A stretch of 64,000 nucleotides of DNA from HK1 sp965220535 (GTDB lineage: Bacteria > Pseudomonadota > Gammaproteobacteria > HK1). The stretch covers positions 372,001 to 436,000 of the forward strand of contig OZ244833.1 of NCBI GenBank assembly GCA_965220535.1, read 5' to 3'. The notes below the pieces were generated by a model. The model was given only the letters and a program-made list of their open reading frames with translations, searched no databases and had not been told where the DNA came from. How positions within the stretch are numbered: the stretch's first letter is position 1; each line of letters begins with the position of its first letter. The translations under genes were made by a program, and so were the position numbers. Below are positions 1-11,000 of the stretch, one piece after another.

Positions 1-632
1 AAAACGATCCCCAAAGCCAGCGCGAGCTGCAAGTTGCCCTTCGAGGTTTCAAGAGCGATGGCCGTGGTCATCACCCGCGTGACGTGGTTGATATTCCCCC
101 CGACGATGATCACCGCTCCGACCTCGGAGATCGCTCGACCGAAACCCGCCAGCACCGCGGTCAGCAGGCTGTAGCGCGCATCCTTCATCAGCGCGAGGAT
201 GCGGCGGATATTGCCCGCCTGCATCGAGGCGAATTGCTCGGCGTACTCCAGATGCAGATCTTCGACCACCTGCCTCGTCAGCGCGGCGACGATCGGGGTG
301 ATGAGGATCGTCTGCGCGATGATCATCGCCGCCGGGGTATAAAGCAGGCCGAGCGGACCCAAAGGCCCGGAAGCCGAGAGGATCAGGTAGGCGATCAGCC
401 CCACTACCACCGGTGGCAGCCCCATCAGCGTATTGAGAAGCACGATCAGCGCACTGCGCCCGGGAAAGGCGAAGGCCCCCGCCAACGCCCCGAGCGGCAG
501 GCCGATGAAGCAGGCGATCACGAGGGAGACCAATGTGATCCGCAGCGAAAGGCCGATGATCTCCATCAAATCGGGGTCCAGTGCCAAGAGCAGTCCGGCC
601 GCCTCGCCTAAAATTCCACCGAAATCACTCAT
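1..632 (-). CDS. tupB: Tungstate ABC transporter permease TupB (3' end cut by window edge)
   Basis: The gene reads on the minus strand from ATG at 632 and stays open to the window edge, giving 210 residues without a stop. The translation is very hydrophobic, with about five membrane segments. It carries the permease/ATPase coupling loop followed by GFGRAISEVGAVIIVGGN, which is characteristic of TupB-type (and related sulfate/molybdate-type) ABC permeases. Such proteins form the inner-membrane channel for tungstate with a TupA binding protein and a TupC ATPase; TupC would be expected beyond the edge. A W/Mo formate dehydrogenase and its maturation factor FdhD are encoded nearby, which fits a cofactor-metal supply role. 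Molybdate as substrate cannot be excluded from sequence alone. Only the last few residues appear to be missing. Confidence 0.85.
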   Translation of the reverse strand, partial: MSDFGGILGEAAGLLLALDPDLMEIIGLSLRITLVSLVIACFIGLPLGALAGAFAFPGRSALIVLLNTLMGLPPVVVGLIAYLILSASGPLGPLGLLYTPAAMIIAQTILITPIVAALTRQVVEDLHLEYAEQFASMQAGNIRRILALMKDARYSLLTAVLAGFGRAISEVGAVIIVGGNINHVTRVMTTAIALETSKGNLQLALALGIV

Positions 633-1135
633 CTTTGCGCGCCCTTCCCCGCGTATGCCCTTCGCGCCCCGCTATCGAAACAAGAATCGAAACAAGAGAC
701 CCCTTGCTCGTCGGCGATATCCTCGGACACCGGTAGGAAAAGCCGGAAAAGCCCTTGGTCGGCAAGGCTCGACATGCGGATATGGTTTGCCGGTCTCGAC
801 ACGATTCCAAGCGCCCGATGATCCATCCCCCCACCGAAACCCCGCCCTTGCGAAACGATCGGGCCGGGAAAAAAGCCCGCCGCCGAAAAGAACCGATCGA
901 GGCCCGATTCGACCGGATCGATGAGATTGGCGACAAGAGATCGCTTTTTCTCGAGCCCATGTTTTTTAGAGACCATATTTTTTAGAGCGCCTGTTTTTTA
1001 AAGCCCCTATTTTTAAAGCCCCTGTTTTTAAAGCCCATAGAGCCAAAAAGCCTCGATAACCCGCTATCGACGCGTCTTAGGGGATCCTTTTCGGACGCAT
1101 CTTCGGATGCATCTTCGGGCGAATCTTCAGATGCA
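633..1135. other. Intergenic region with short direct repeats
   Basis: No convincing gene was found. The short ORFs here run through low-complexity sequence and have no recognisable protein features. The part next to the xerC stop holds two families of short direct repeats (see the repeat entries). The rest is featureless GC-rich sequence upstream of tupB. Confidence 0.6.
960..1036. repeat. Imperfect 16-19 bp tandem repeats
   Basis: About five consecutive units resemble aaagcccctgtttttt, with variants such as gagcccatgttttttaga near the left end. The units alternate a GC-rich half with a run of five to six T. They lie downstream of xerC on its strand. The T-runs might act in transcription termination, but no proper hairpin was recognised. 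Confidence 0.7.
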
Positions 1136-1136
1136 T
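1093..1136. repeat. Short repeats of the gcatcttcgga type abutting the xerC stop
   Basis: Three to four imperfect copies of a 12-base unit (gcatcttcggat and close variants) lie immediately beyond the xerC stop codon. The unit length keeps one reading frame open on the minus strand, which creates a spurious ORF through this region. Confidence 0.6.
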
Positions 1137-2152
1137 CACTTCTTTTTCGCTCGCGGATGCCCCCGATCATAAGCCCGCGCCAAATGCTGGAAATCGAGAT
1201 GGGTATAGATCTGCGTGCTCGAGATATCGGCATGGCCCAGCAGTTCTTGCACCGCCCGCAGATCTCCGCTCGATTCCAACAGATGGGTGGCGAAAGAATG
1301 TCGCAGGATATGAGGATGCACATCGATTCCGATACCGCGCTCGAGCGAGCGCCGGGAAAAGCGCATCTGCACCGAGCGGGGTGAAATTCGTCGCCCCCGA
1401 AGGCTGACGAAAAGCGCTTCGACCTTAGGGCCGGCGATCTCCTTCCGCGCCGGCAACCACCTTCGGATCGCCTCGCAGGCATGGCTTCCGACCGGAACCC
1501 GCCGCTCCTTGCGCCCCTTGCCGACCGTTCGCACGATCCCCTCCTCCAAATCGACATCGCCGAGATCGAGCGCACGAAGTTCGAAAAGACGAAGGCCGCT
1601 CGAGTAGGCGAGTTCCAGCAGGGCTCGATCCCGCAAGCTCAGCGGATCCTCCCCTTCGAGGGCGACCAGCGCACAGGCGCGGTCCACATCGAGCACCCCC
1701 GGCAACTTGTGTCCGGATTTCGGAGCCGAAACCGAGCGCGCCGGATTGTGCTCGACATGACCCTCCCCGATACAGAAATCGAAAAAAGTGCGCAGTGTCG
1801 AAAGGCGACGGGCGATCGAACGGCCGCTTTGGCCCGCACGCTTTTGCGAGGCGGCGAAATCCCGCACATCCTGCGTTAGCACCCCCTTCCAATCGATGCT
1901 TTCGAATGCAGGATCATCGGGCGGCGATTGCGCAGCGCGCGCCGGCAAATCGCTCGCGGCGCCGGCCGGGGCAAGACTCGCCGCCAAGAAAGCGCGAAAA
2001 GCATGGAGATCGCGGCGGTAGGCAGACACGGTATGTGCCGAAAGGCCGCGGATCTTCTCGATATGTCGGCAAAAAAGAAAAACCGGATCGAACGACGAAT
2101 CGGGCGAAGAGCCCGAAGACGATGGTGCGGGTGCCGATTCGGGATCGTTCAC
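1136..2152 (-). CDS. xerC: Site-specific tyrosine recombinase XerC
   Basis: This 338-residue protein has the tyrosine recombinase layout: an N-terminal SAM-like core-binding domain (FLFCRHIEKIRGLSAHTVSA) and a C-terminal catalytic domain. The catalytic residues are visible: Arg in SGLRLFELR, Lys in GKGRKERRVP, His-x-x-Arg in HPHILRHSF, His in LLGHADIS and the nucleophilic Tyr in TQIYTHLD. With XerD it would resolve chromosome dimers at dif. I chose the GTG at 2152, which overlaps the dapF stop by four bases (GTGA); upstream in-frame starts lie inside dapF and give an Arg-rich extension unlike the family. The N-terminus carries a Ser/Pro-rich leader of about 25 residues. In many gammaproteobacteria dapF and xerC are separated by a DUF484 gene, which is absent here. 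Confidence 0.92.
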   Translation of the reverse strand: MNDPESAPAPSSSGSSPDSSFDPVFLFCRHIEKIRGLSAHTVSAYRRDLHAFRAFLAASLAPAGAASDLPARAAQSPPDDPAFESIDWKGVLTQDVRDFAASQKRAGQSGRSIARRLSTLRTFFDFCIGEGHVEHNPARSVSAPKSGHKLPGVLDVDRACALVALEGEDPLSLRDRALLELAYSSGLRLFELRALDLGDVDLEEGIVRTVGKGRKERRVPVGSHACEAIRRWLPARKEIAGPKVEALFVSLRGRRISPRSVQMRFSRRSLERGIGIDVHPHILRHSFATHLLESSGDLRAVQELLGHADISSTQIYTHLDFQHLARAYDRGHPRAKKK

Positions 2153-3096
2153 AGCTCGATCTCCCCTTCGAAAACCCTCGTTGCCGGACCGGACAGGCGC
2201 ACGCTCTCCCCCGGGCCCGGCCAACGGACCTCGACCGTGCCGCCGGGCAACTCGACTTGCACCTCCTCGGCAAGATCGCCGCTTCGCCGCCCGGCCACCA
2301 CCGCAGCGCATGCCCCGGATCCGCAAGCCGGGGTCTCCCCGACACCGCGTTCGAAAACCCGCAAGCGAATGCGATCCGGCGCGACGATCTGCATGAAGCC
2401 CGCATTCACCCCTTGGGGAAAGAAGGGATGGTCCTGCAAGGCGGAGCCGATACGGCGAACTTGCGCGATCTCCGTATCCGGCACCCGCAGCACCGCATGC
2501 GGATTGCCCATCGAGAGGGCGGCGAAACGCAAGACCTCGCCGCCGCCGCCCAAGTCAAGCGACAAGTCGAGCGACACGTCAAGCGACGAGTCAAGCGAAC
2601 AAAGCGCATCCGGCGCCGCATCGAAAAGCGCATCGTCCGCCTTGCCTGACGAGATTTCGCGCTTCGGGATCACGATCGGAATCGCCTCCGGCTCGAAACG
2701 AGGGATTCCCATCTCCACCCTCACCATCCCCTTAGGCTCGACGGTCGCCCGCACCCGAGGGGAGGACATCGGCATCGGGGGGTCGACGATCTCGAGGCTC
2801 ATCTCGTCGCTATCCACCAGCCCGCGCTCGCGAGCGAACTTCGCCATGCAGCGCATTCCGTTACCGCAATGCCCGGCACGCGAGCCGTCGGCATTGAAGA
2901 TCGCCACCCCCAAATCTGCGCGGGAGTCGCCGGTATCGACCGCAGGCACCGCCAGCAAGACCTGATCGCAGCCCACGCCTCGGCGGCGGTCGGCAAGAAA
3001 ACGGATCTGCCTCGCATTCGGCAACGAGGCCGACGTGGCGTCGATCACCACGAAATCGTTGCCGATGCCGTGCATCTTGGCGAAACGAAAGCGCAT
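2149..3096 (-). CDS. dapF: Diaminopimelate epimerase DapF with an internal low-complexity insertion
   Basis: DapF interconverts LL- and meso-diaminopimelate for lysine and peptidoglycan synthesis, in the cytoplasm. The protein starts MRFRFAKMHGIGNDF and carries both catalytic cysteines: Cys77 in GHCGNGMRC and Cys258 in ACGSGACAAV. Other family landmarks are GVGCDQ and SMGNPHAV. At 315 residues it is about 40 longer than the usual 274. The extra length is an insertion around residues 150-187, rich in Asp, Ser and Leu (SLDVSLDLSLDLGGGG), located between the two half-domains and coded by a short DNA repeat. The ATG at 3096 is clear because the family N-terminus begins there. xerC follows with a four-base overlap, so the two are probably co-transcribed. 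Confidence 0.94.
   Translation of the reverse strand: MRFRFAKMHGIGNDFVVIDATSASLPNARQIRFLADRRRGVGCDQVLLAVPAVDTGDSRADLGVAIFNADGSRAGHCGNGMRCMAKFARERGLVDSDEMSLEIVDPPMPMSSPRVRATVEPKGMVRVEMGIPRFEPEAIPIVIPKREISSGKADDALFDAAPDALCSLDSSLDVSLDLSLDLGGGGEVLRFAALSMGNPHAVLRVPDTEIAQVRRIGSALQDHPFFPQGVNAGFMQIVAPDRIRLRVFERGVGETPACGSGACAAVVAGRRSGDLAEEVQVELPGGTVEVRWPGPGESVRLSGPATRVFEGEIEL
2545..2604. repeat. Microrepeat inside dapF (gtcaagcgac unit)
   Basis: About five imperfect copies of a 10-12 base unit close to gtcaagcgacaa follow one another within the dapF coding sequence. They encode alternating Ser-Leu-Asp tripeptides on the minus strand and explain much of the extra length of this DapF. The frame is kept throughout. 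Confidence 0.75.
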
Positions 3097-3166
3097 TGAT
3101 CGGTTATCCGATCTCGAAGGGCTTCGCCTTGTCGACGCCGTCGGCGCGAGCGCTCGGGCGGGCATT

Positions 3167-4093
3167 TTACGAAGGACCTCGGTCGGCGCTCGTCGCCGTC
3201 GCTTCCTCGCCGGGGGTCGGCGCCGAGGCGCGGCGGCGATCGGCCGCTTGCCCTTTGACCGGAATCGCATCGAAATCGATCCGATCGGCACCGTGATAGA
3301 CGAGAAAATGCCGACCCTTCGCCCGCGCCACCATCATCACTCCGAGCGTCTCCGCCAGTTCCAAGCCCATTTGCGTCACCCCCGAGCGCGATACGATCGC
3401 CGGAATGCCCATCAACGCCGCTTTCATCACGATCTCCGAGGTAAGCCGCCCCGTGGTGTAGAAAACTTTGTCCGCTCCGTCGATGCGATCGAGCCACATC
3501 AGCCCGGAAATCGCATCCGCGGCGTTATGCCTCCCGACATCCTCGATAAAACTCGAAATATCGGAGCCCTGGCACAAAGCGCATCCATGCACCGCCCCCG
3601 CTTGTCGATAGATCGCGTTGTAGGCGGCCATCGCCTCGAGCAGGGCATAAATTCCCGACTGACTCAGGCGTATCGACGGCAGGCGCGTTTCGTAGACTTT
3701 ATCCAAGGTACAGCTAAAGACCGTCCCCTGACCGCAACCGGTGGTAACGATACGGCCTTCGAGCTTGCGCTCGGGATCGGCGATGCCTTTGCCGTCCAAG
3801 GTGGTGATATCGACCCGCTCGCGATCCCAATCGACCTCCACCGAGCGGATATCCTCGATATCCTCGAAAAGCCGTTGGTTGCGCAGATAGCCCAAGGCCA
3901 GAGCCTCGGGGTGGGTGCCCAGGGTCATCAAGGTAACGATCTCCCGCCCGTCCACCTTGATGGTCAGCGGACGCTCCCCGGCAACCTGCAGGTCGCGCTC
4001 CTGCGCGTATTCATCGACGGCCCGCACCCTATGCGTCGGGGCCAAGCCCGCCCGGGTCATGAGCGGCTTTCGACAAGCCTTCGCTTCGTTCAT
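3167..4093 (-). CDS. fdhD: Formate dehydrogenase accessory sulfurtransferase FdhD
   Basis: FdhD passes sulfur from a cysteine desulfurase to the bis-MGD cofactor and is needed for active formate dehydrogenase. The 308-residue protein shows the family core: RPLTIKVDGREI, LALGYLRNQRL, TTGCGQGTVF, then SFIEDVGRHNAADAI and FYTTGRLTSEIVMKA. The usual sulfur-transfer CxxC is replaced at the expected place by CGQG (Cys120), while a CALC pair appears at residues 171-174 just before EDVGRHN. This matches a known-looking FdhD subtype rather than the E. coli form, as I recall it. The ATG at 4093 was preferred; a TTG two codons upstream is possible. It serves the FDH subunits encoded at 40783-46389 on the other strand. 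Confidence 0.93.
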   Translation of the reverse strand: MNEAKACRKPLMTRAGLAPTHRVRAVDEYAQERDLQVAGERPLTIKVDGREIVTLMTLGTHPEALALGYLRNQRLFEDIEDIRSVEVDWDRERVDITTLDGKGIADPERKLEGRIVTTGCGQGTVFSCTLDKVYETRLPSIRLSQSGIYALLEAMAAYNAIYRQAGAVHGCALCQGSDISSFIEDVGRHNAADAISGLMWLDRIDGADKVFYTTGRLTSEIVMKAALMGIPAIVSRSGVTQMGLELAETLGVMMVARAKGRHFLVYHGADRIDFDAIPVKGQAADRRRASAPTPGEEATATSADRGPS

Positions 4094-5011
4094 TTGCAAA
4101 CCCGTCGCCCGTTGAAGAGCTCTTCGCTGCGAAAAGACGGAAAAAAGATCGCGGTCAAAGACGACCGAGAGGCAAAATCGATCGCCTCGGATTTCGCTTC
4201 GACTTTGCCCCGATGCGTTCGCGAATCGTCGGCTTTTTCAATCGCGCGGCGGAAAAAACCACCGACCGGCCGATGCGAAATGGTAGCCTGACCTGACCGA
4301 ACCGATACACCGAGCGAGGGATCGAAACGACCATCCGGCGGCGGGCATCGTCGACGCCATCGTCGATCGTTTCCGAACGAGGGAATTTCAAAAACCCCCT
4401 CTTCGCTCGGCGAAGTCGCGGCGAGCCGAAAAGATCGGATACTCCTTGTCGAAAAAGGGCTTCGCTCGGCGCTGTCAAAGCCCCCCTTTCCCGAGCGCAT
4501 CTCGGCTCGGCTTCGGGCTTTTCCTTTGCCTTTCCTCTTGCCGAGTGATAATATTGTATTTTCCGATATGATAGATATTTCTTGAAGTTATCTCTTTTTT
4601 TCGCGATTTTTTTTCGCAAAGGGGGATTGAAACAGTCGTCTTAAAGGGCCGAAAAAAGGCCGAAAACGAGCCTTTGACGAGTCTCGGCGTTGCCAAGGCT
4701 CGCCGCTTCGGCTTTCCCCCCTTTCGTTTTCACCTCGATGCGAGCCGGAATTCCCGCCCGGAAAACTTTGAAAATGCCTTGACCTTTTGGGGAATTCGAC
4801 GATAAAGAAGGAGGCTTCCATCGCCACGCAGAAAGCCTTTTCGACGATGCTTCGGCTTTCCGGTGGCGCTTTTTGCAGCATATCGCTCGATACGAGCGAG
4901 AGTGACATTCCGTAGGGCCCGACCGAAACCCTTCTCGGACACCCTATCCTTCGACAACCGATACAAAAATCTTGCAGCCTTGCGGCAAACCGGCAAAACG
5001 GAGTCTTCATA
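4094..5011. other. Divergent intergenic region
   Basis: About 0.9 kb separates the divergent fdhD and the giant repeat protein gene. Overlapping ORFs here are short, Arg/Ser-rich and look like noise. One strikingly AT-rich patch (about 4545-4625, with several T-runs) may hold promoters. A weak ribosome binding site (cggag) precedes the ATG at 5012. No RNA gene was recognised. Confidence 0.5.
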
Positions 5012-8000
5012 ATGAAACGATTTGTCTTTCCCCTCCTCTGCTCGTTATCGCTGCTCGCATCCTCGGGCGCACAAGGGCTCGGGGAAACGACCATCACCCC
5101 CTCGAACGGGAACGATCCTCGGACCGTCGCGCCGACCGTCGCCGAAGACGACGATACGCTCTCAGGCACGGTACGAAGCGAGATTTCCGCTGCGGGCGAC
5201 GACGACACCGTCGAAGCGAACAACGACACCGTCGGAGTGGAAGTTCAGAACTCTCAAGGATTGCAACCTTTCGGTATTTCGGTGATCGAAGGCGCCTCGG
5301 CCGACTACCGGATGAAGCTGACCTCGCAGCCGAACGGCGGCAATGTAACCCTCACCCTGTCCGTCAGCAGCGGATCCGACGTGAGTTTTTCGCCGACCCT
5401 CCTGACTTTCACGCCCTCGAACTGGAACGCGCTGCAGACCGTCACCGCAAGCGCCGACGAAGACGACGATCGAATCCTGAACGAGTCGACCCTGACGATC
5501 ACCGCTTCGGGTGCCGACTACGGCAATTACTCCCGCGACATGGATATCTATGCTTTGGATAACGACATCCCCACATTCATTCGCGAGCCCGCAGGCGATG
5601 CAACGGTCAAGGAGGGGGAGAGCATCGACTTCAAGATCCGCCTCTCGGCAAAACCCGCCGAGCGAATGACAGTGATTCATAACATCCCGAATGCGCCGAG
5701 CTCTCTTCATCGAAGCGAAGAGCGAAGCGACGGCATCACTTCCTTTCATTTCACGCCCGACAACTGGAACGTAGCGCAAACCGTCTCCTACTTTGCCTTT
5801 TGGAAAGCCGACGGCACCGACGACGATGACGTGCGTCGACTGACCACTCGGATGTTGACCGGTATCAGTGGAAGACTCGACACCTACGCATACAACCAAC
5901 TCACTATCGCCGGGAACGGAAACCCGCTGGTTATCTCGACCGACGAGTTGGATGTCAACGAAGGAGCGTCCGCGAGCTTCACGGTCAAGCTGAGGATCAA
6001 ACCCTTCGACGACTCCGAACTGACCGACACGCAGCGTCGGATCACCATCGCCTTGAGCAAGAGGGGCAGTGGCGATGTGACGATCTCTCCGACGAGCCTG
6101 ACCTTCACCCCATCCAACTGGGATACGGCCCAGACCGTCACGGCGAGCGCCGCCAACGACAACGACACCGCTTCGGACACCGCGAATATCTCGTTTTCGG
6201 CGACCGGTCCCGTCTTCGGCCAAGCCACCGTCACCGACGGCGTGAAAATCTCGGTGGTCGAAAGAAAACTCGTCCTGTCCGTCTCGGAATTGGAAATCGA
6301 CGAAGGGGCCGACAAAAACTTCAACGTGAAGCTGTTTTCGCAGCCGAGCGGGAATGTGACGGTGAGCTTGGAAACGTCGCACCACCAATTGAGCGTTTCT
6401 CCGACAAGCCTGACTTTCACTCCTTCGACCTGGGACACGAACCAAAGCGTCACCGCGAGCGTCGCCGAAGACGACGATGCTTTCGTCGGAAGAGCGTTAC
6501 GGATCGACTTCTCCGCTTCCGGAAGCAACTACAACGGCATCACCGACACGATCGAAGTCGAGATCGCCGAAAACGACTCCTTGGGATTGACCTTGAATGC
6601 CTCGAAGATGTCGATGCCGGAAGGAGGCAGCGACTCCTTCACGGTGAGACTGGCCGCGAAACCCACCGGCGGGAACGTAAGCGTCGAGTCGAGCAGCACG
6701 AATACCGACGTGAGCCTATCCCCCGCGAGCCTGACCTTCGACGCCACGAACTGGAAGACGCCGCAGACCGTCACCGCGAGCGCCGCCGAAGACGATGACG
6801 CCGCCGATGACAGCGCGAGCGTTACGCTGACGGCCTCGGGAGCGGACTACGGCGGCATCACCGCCTCCTTGCCAGTCGATGTGGAAGAAAACGACGCCGT
6901 CGGATTGAGAACCGACCCCTCGACGACTTTGGGGTTGAGGTTGACGGAAGGAAACAGCAGCAACTTCACCGTGAGATTGACGGCGCGGCCGACCGGCGGG
7001 GACGTAAGCGTCGCTCTGGCCAAGAGCGGCAGCGACGATGTGAGTCTGTCCTCCACGAGACTGACCTTCGACGCCACGAACTGGAAGACGCCGCAGACCA
7101 TCACTGCAAGCGCCGCCGAAGACGATGATGGAACCGACGACAGCGCGAGCATCGTGCTGACGGCTTCGGGTGCCGACTACGGCGGCATCACCGATACCCT
7201 GCAAGCGACGGTGAGCGACGACGACTCCCCCGGACTGACCCTCTCGGCGGCGGATTTGGATATCGCCGAAGGCGGCAACAAAGACTTCACCGTGAGGCCG
7301 GCAACCCAACCGAGCGGAAACGTCAGCATCGCCTTGACCGCGAGCGGCAGCGGCGATGTGAGCCTGTCGCCGACGAGCCTGACCTTCACCCCCTCGAACT
7401 GGAGAACGGCGCGGACCGTTACGGTAAACGCCGCCGAGGACGCCGATGCCGTCGATGACGCCGCAAGCATCTCGGTCGTCGCCTCGGGAGCCGACTACGG
7501 CGGCATCAGCCAAAGCGTCGGGGTCGATGTCACCGACAACGAGAGCCGCGCACTGATCATCGATCCCGAGTCGACCTTGGGGTTGACGGAGGGAAGCAGC
7601 AAGGATCTCACCGTGAAGTTGTCCGCACAGCCGACAGGGGACGTAAGCGTCGCCCTGAGCGCGAGCGGCAGCGACGATATGAGCCTGTCCTTGACGAGCC
7701 TGACCTTTAAGAGCGATAACTGGAATACGCCCCGAATCGTCACCGTCAGCGCCGCCGAGGACGACGACGGTGTCGACGACACCGCAAACCTTTCGCTTTC
7801 GGCTTCGGGGGCCGACTTCGGCGGCATCGCCGGCAGCATAAAAATCGATATTACCGACAACGATTCCCCGGGGCTTACCCTCTCGCCCTCGAAACTGGAG
7901 ATCGCCGAAGGGGGCAACAAAGACTTCACGGTGCGGCTGGCGATCCAACCGACGGGAGAGGTGAGAATCGCTATCGCCACGAGCGGCAGCGACGATACGA

Positions 8001-11000
8001 GCGTCTCCCCGACGAGCCTGACCTTCACGAGATCGAACTGGGACTCGGATCGAAACGTCACCGTGAGCGTCGCCGAGGACGACGATGCCGTCGATGACAC
8101 CGCGAGCGTCTCGCTGACGGCCTCGGGCGCCGACTACGGCGGCATCACCGACAGCCTGCAAGTATCGGTGAGCGAAAACGACAGCCGCGGGCTGACCATC
8201 GACCCCCCGTCGACCTTGGGGCTGACCGAAGGGGATAACGGCACCTTCACCGTGCGATTGACCGCGCAACCGAGCGCCGGGGATGTCAGCGTCGACTTGG
8301 CAACGAGCGGCAGCCCCGACGTCAGCCTCTCCCCGACGAGCCTGACTTTCACCGTCGATAACTGGATTGCCCCGCAGACGGTCACCGCCACCGCCGCCGA
8401 TGACGATGATTTGGAGGAGGATATCGCGAGCATCTCGCTGACCGCCTCGGGCGCCGACTACGGCGGCATCACCGGCAGCCTGCAAGCGACGGTCACCGAC
8501 AGCGGCTCCCCGGGGCTCACCCTCTCGTCGGCGACATTGACCATCGACGAAGGAAGCGAAGAGTCCTTCACCGTGAAGTTGGCGGCGCAGCCGAGCGGGG
8601 AGGTGATACTCGACCTCGCTGCGAGCGGAAGCCCCGATATGAGCCTCGATGCCGATCCGATCGCGATCGGCGATCAAAGCAGGCTGATCTTCACGTCATC
8701 GAACTGGGACTCGGCCCGAACCGTCATGGTGAGCGCCGCCGAGGATAACGACGGCGTGGCGGATAGCGCGAGCATCTCGCTGACCGCCTCGGGGGCCGAC
8801 TACGGCGGCGTTAGCAACAGCGTGCAGATATCGATCACCGATAACGATACCCCGGGCTTGAGCCTCAGCCTCGCGGATCTGGGGGTGACGGAAGGCGGCG
8901 AAGGCAGATTCTCGGTGAGGCTGATCGCTCAGCCGACCGGCGGGGATGTGACCGTCGACCTGACCAAAAGCGGCAGCGAGGATGTCTCGTTATCCGCTTC
9001 GAGCCTGACCTTCACCCGCTCCGACTGGAGCACCGAACAGACCGTCACGGTCTCGGTGGCCGAGGATACCGACGGCATCGCCGAGAGCGCGAGCGTTTCG
9101 CTCTCGGCTTCGGGGGCCGACTTCGACGGCGTTACCGGCAGCATCCGGATATCGGTCACCGACAACGACACCCCGGGGCTGGTTCTTTCTTCCTTGACCC
9201 TGCCGGTGCCCGAAGGGGGCAGCAACACCATCGATGTGAGCTTGGCCATACAACCGAACGGGGAAGTGAGCGTCGCCCTGACCGTGAGCGGCAGCGAGGA
9301 TATCTCGCTGTCCACCGAGAGTCTGACCTTCACGGATTCCGACTGGAGCGGAGCGCAGAGCGTCACGGTGAGCGCCGCCGAAGACGACGACTTGGCGATC
9401 GACATCGCAAGCATCTCGCTGAGCGCATCGGGGGCCGAATACGAGGGCATCACCGACAGCGTGCGAGTGGAAGTCACCGAAAACGAAAGTCGCGAGTTGA
9501 TCGTCAGCCCCTCGGCGCTGGGACTGACCGAAGGAAGCGACGGCACCTTCACCGTCATTTTGAGCTCGCAGCCGAGCTGGAACGTAAGCGTCGCCATGAC
9601 CGCGAGCGGCAGCGACGATATCACGCTCTCGCCGGCGAATCTCGCCTTCGGCCCCAACGACTGGAGAGCGCCGCAAACCGTCACGGTGAGCGCCGCCGAG
9701 GACGACGATCTCGATACCGATACCGCGACCGTCTCCCTTGCGGCCTCGGGTGCCGACTACACCGATATCACCGGCAGCCTGCAAGTATCGGTCACCGACA
9801 ACGACGCCCCGGGGCTGACCATCTCCCCGACCGGCATGACGATGAACGAAGGCAGCCAAAGGGAGTTCACGGTGAAGTTGGCGGCGCAGCCGAGCATCGA
9901 TATCACGGTGGCCTTGGCGTCGTCGAACCCCGATGCGAGTTTGTCCTTAGAGAGTTTGACCTTCACGAACTCGAACTGGAACACCGAGCGCACCGTCATG
10001 GTGAGCGCCGCCGAAGACGACGATTTCGATGCCGACTCCGCCACCGTCTCGCTGACGGCCGCAGGCGCCGAATACGAAGGCATCGCCGGCAATCTGTCGG
10101 TGCAGATCGTGGATAACGATATCTCCCGACTCACCATCTCTCCGACGATATTGACGCTGGTCGAGGGCAGCGACAACACCTTCACCGTGAGACTGAATTC
10201 GCGACCGAGCGACCAAGATACGAACTTGGATCTGACCGTCGACAACCCCGATCTGACGCTTTCCCCCGAGCGGCTGACCTTCACGATCTCGAACTGGCAA
10301 AGAGATCAAACCGTCACCGTCAGCGCCGCCAAGGACGATGACGAAGACACGGATACCGCGACCGTCTCCCTCGTCGGCACCTTTGACGGCGATGCGATCT
10401 CCGGCAGCGTGCAGGTCACGGTGACCGAAGGCGATGCCGAACCGCTCCCTCCTCCGTCGATCGCCCAACCGCTGATCTTCCCCTCCGCCACCTCGCTGAG
10501 CCTTGACGAGGGTTCGAGCGCGACCTTCACCGTCGTGGGGAGCGCACAGCCCCCCGAGGACGTGGTGATCACCTTGTCCGGCGGCGGCAGCCCCGACGTG
10601 AGCTTCGATACCGACCCCCGCACCGACGGCAATCAGAACACGCTGACCTTCACGCCCTTGGATTGGAATATCGAGCGGACGATCGCGGTCGATGCCGCCG
10701 AGGACAGCGATGCGGTCGCAGATCGGGCGAACGCCTTGTTCTTGGGCACCGTCGACAACGTCACCATCACCGGCAACCTGCCGATCGAAGTGGCCGACAA
10801 CGACACCCCTAGGATCGACGCCCTCCCCGCAGCCCTGACCATCGACGAGAGTTCGAGCGCGATCTTCTCCGTGCGCCTCGATACCCGACCGATCGGGAAT
10901 GTCCGTTTGACCTTCGACAACGGCGGTTCGGATACCGTCATATCCCCCTCGAATCTGATCGTCACCCCCTCCAACTGGAGAAGGGCGCGAAACGTCACGG

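Noticed and set aside
84..611. Plus-strand ORF of 175 codons at the left edge
   Set aside because: It is the antisense frame of tupB, whose translation shows clear permease motifs.
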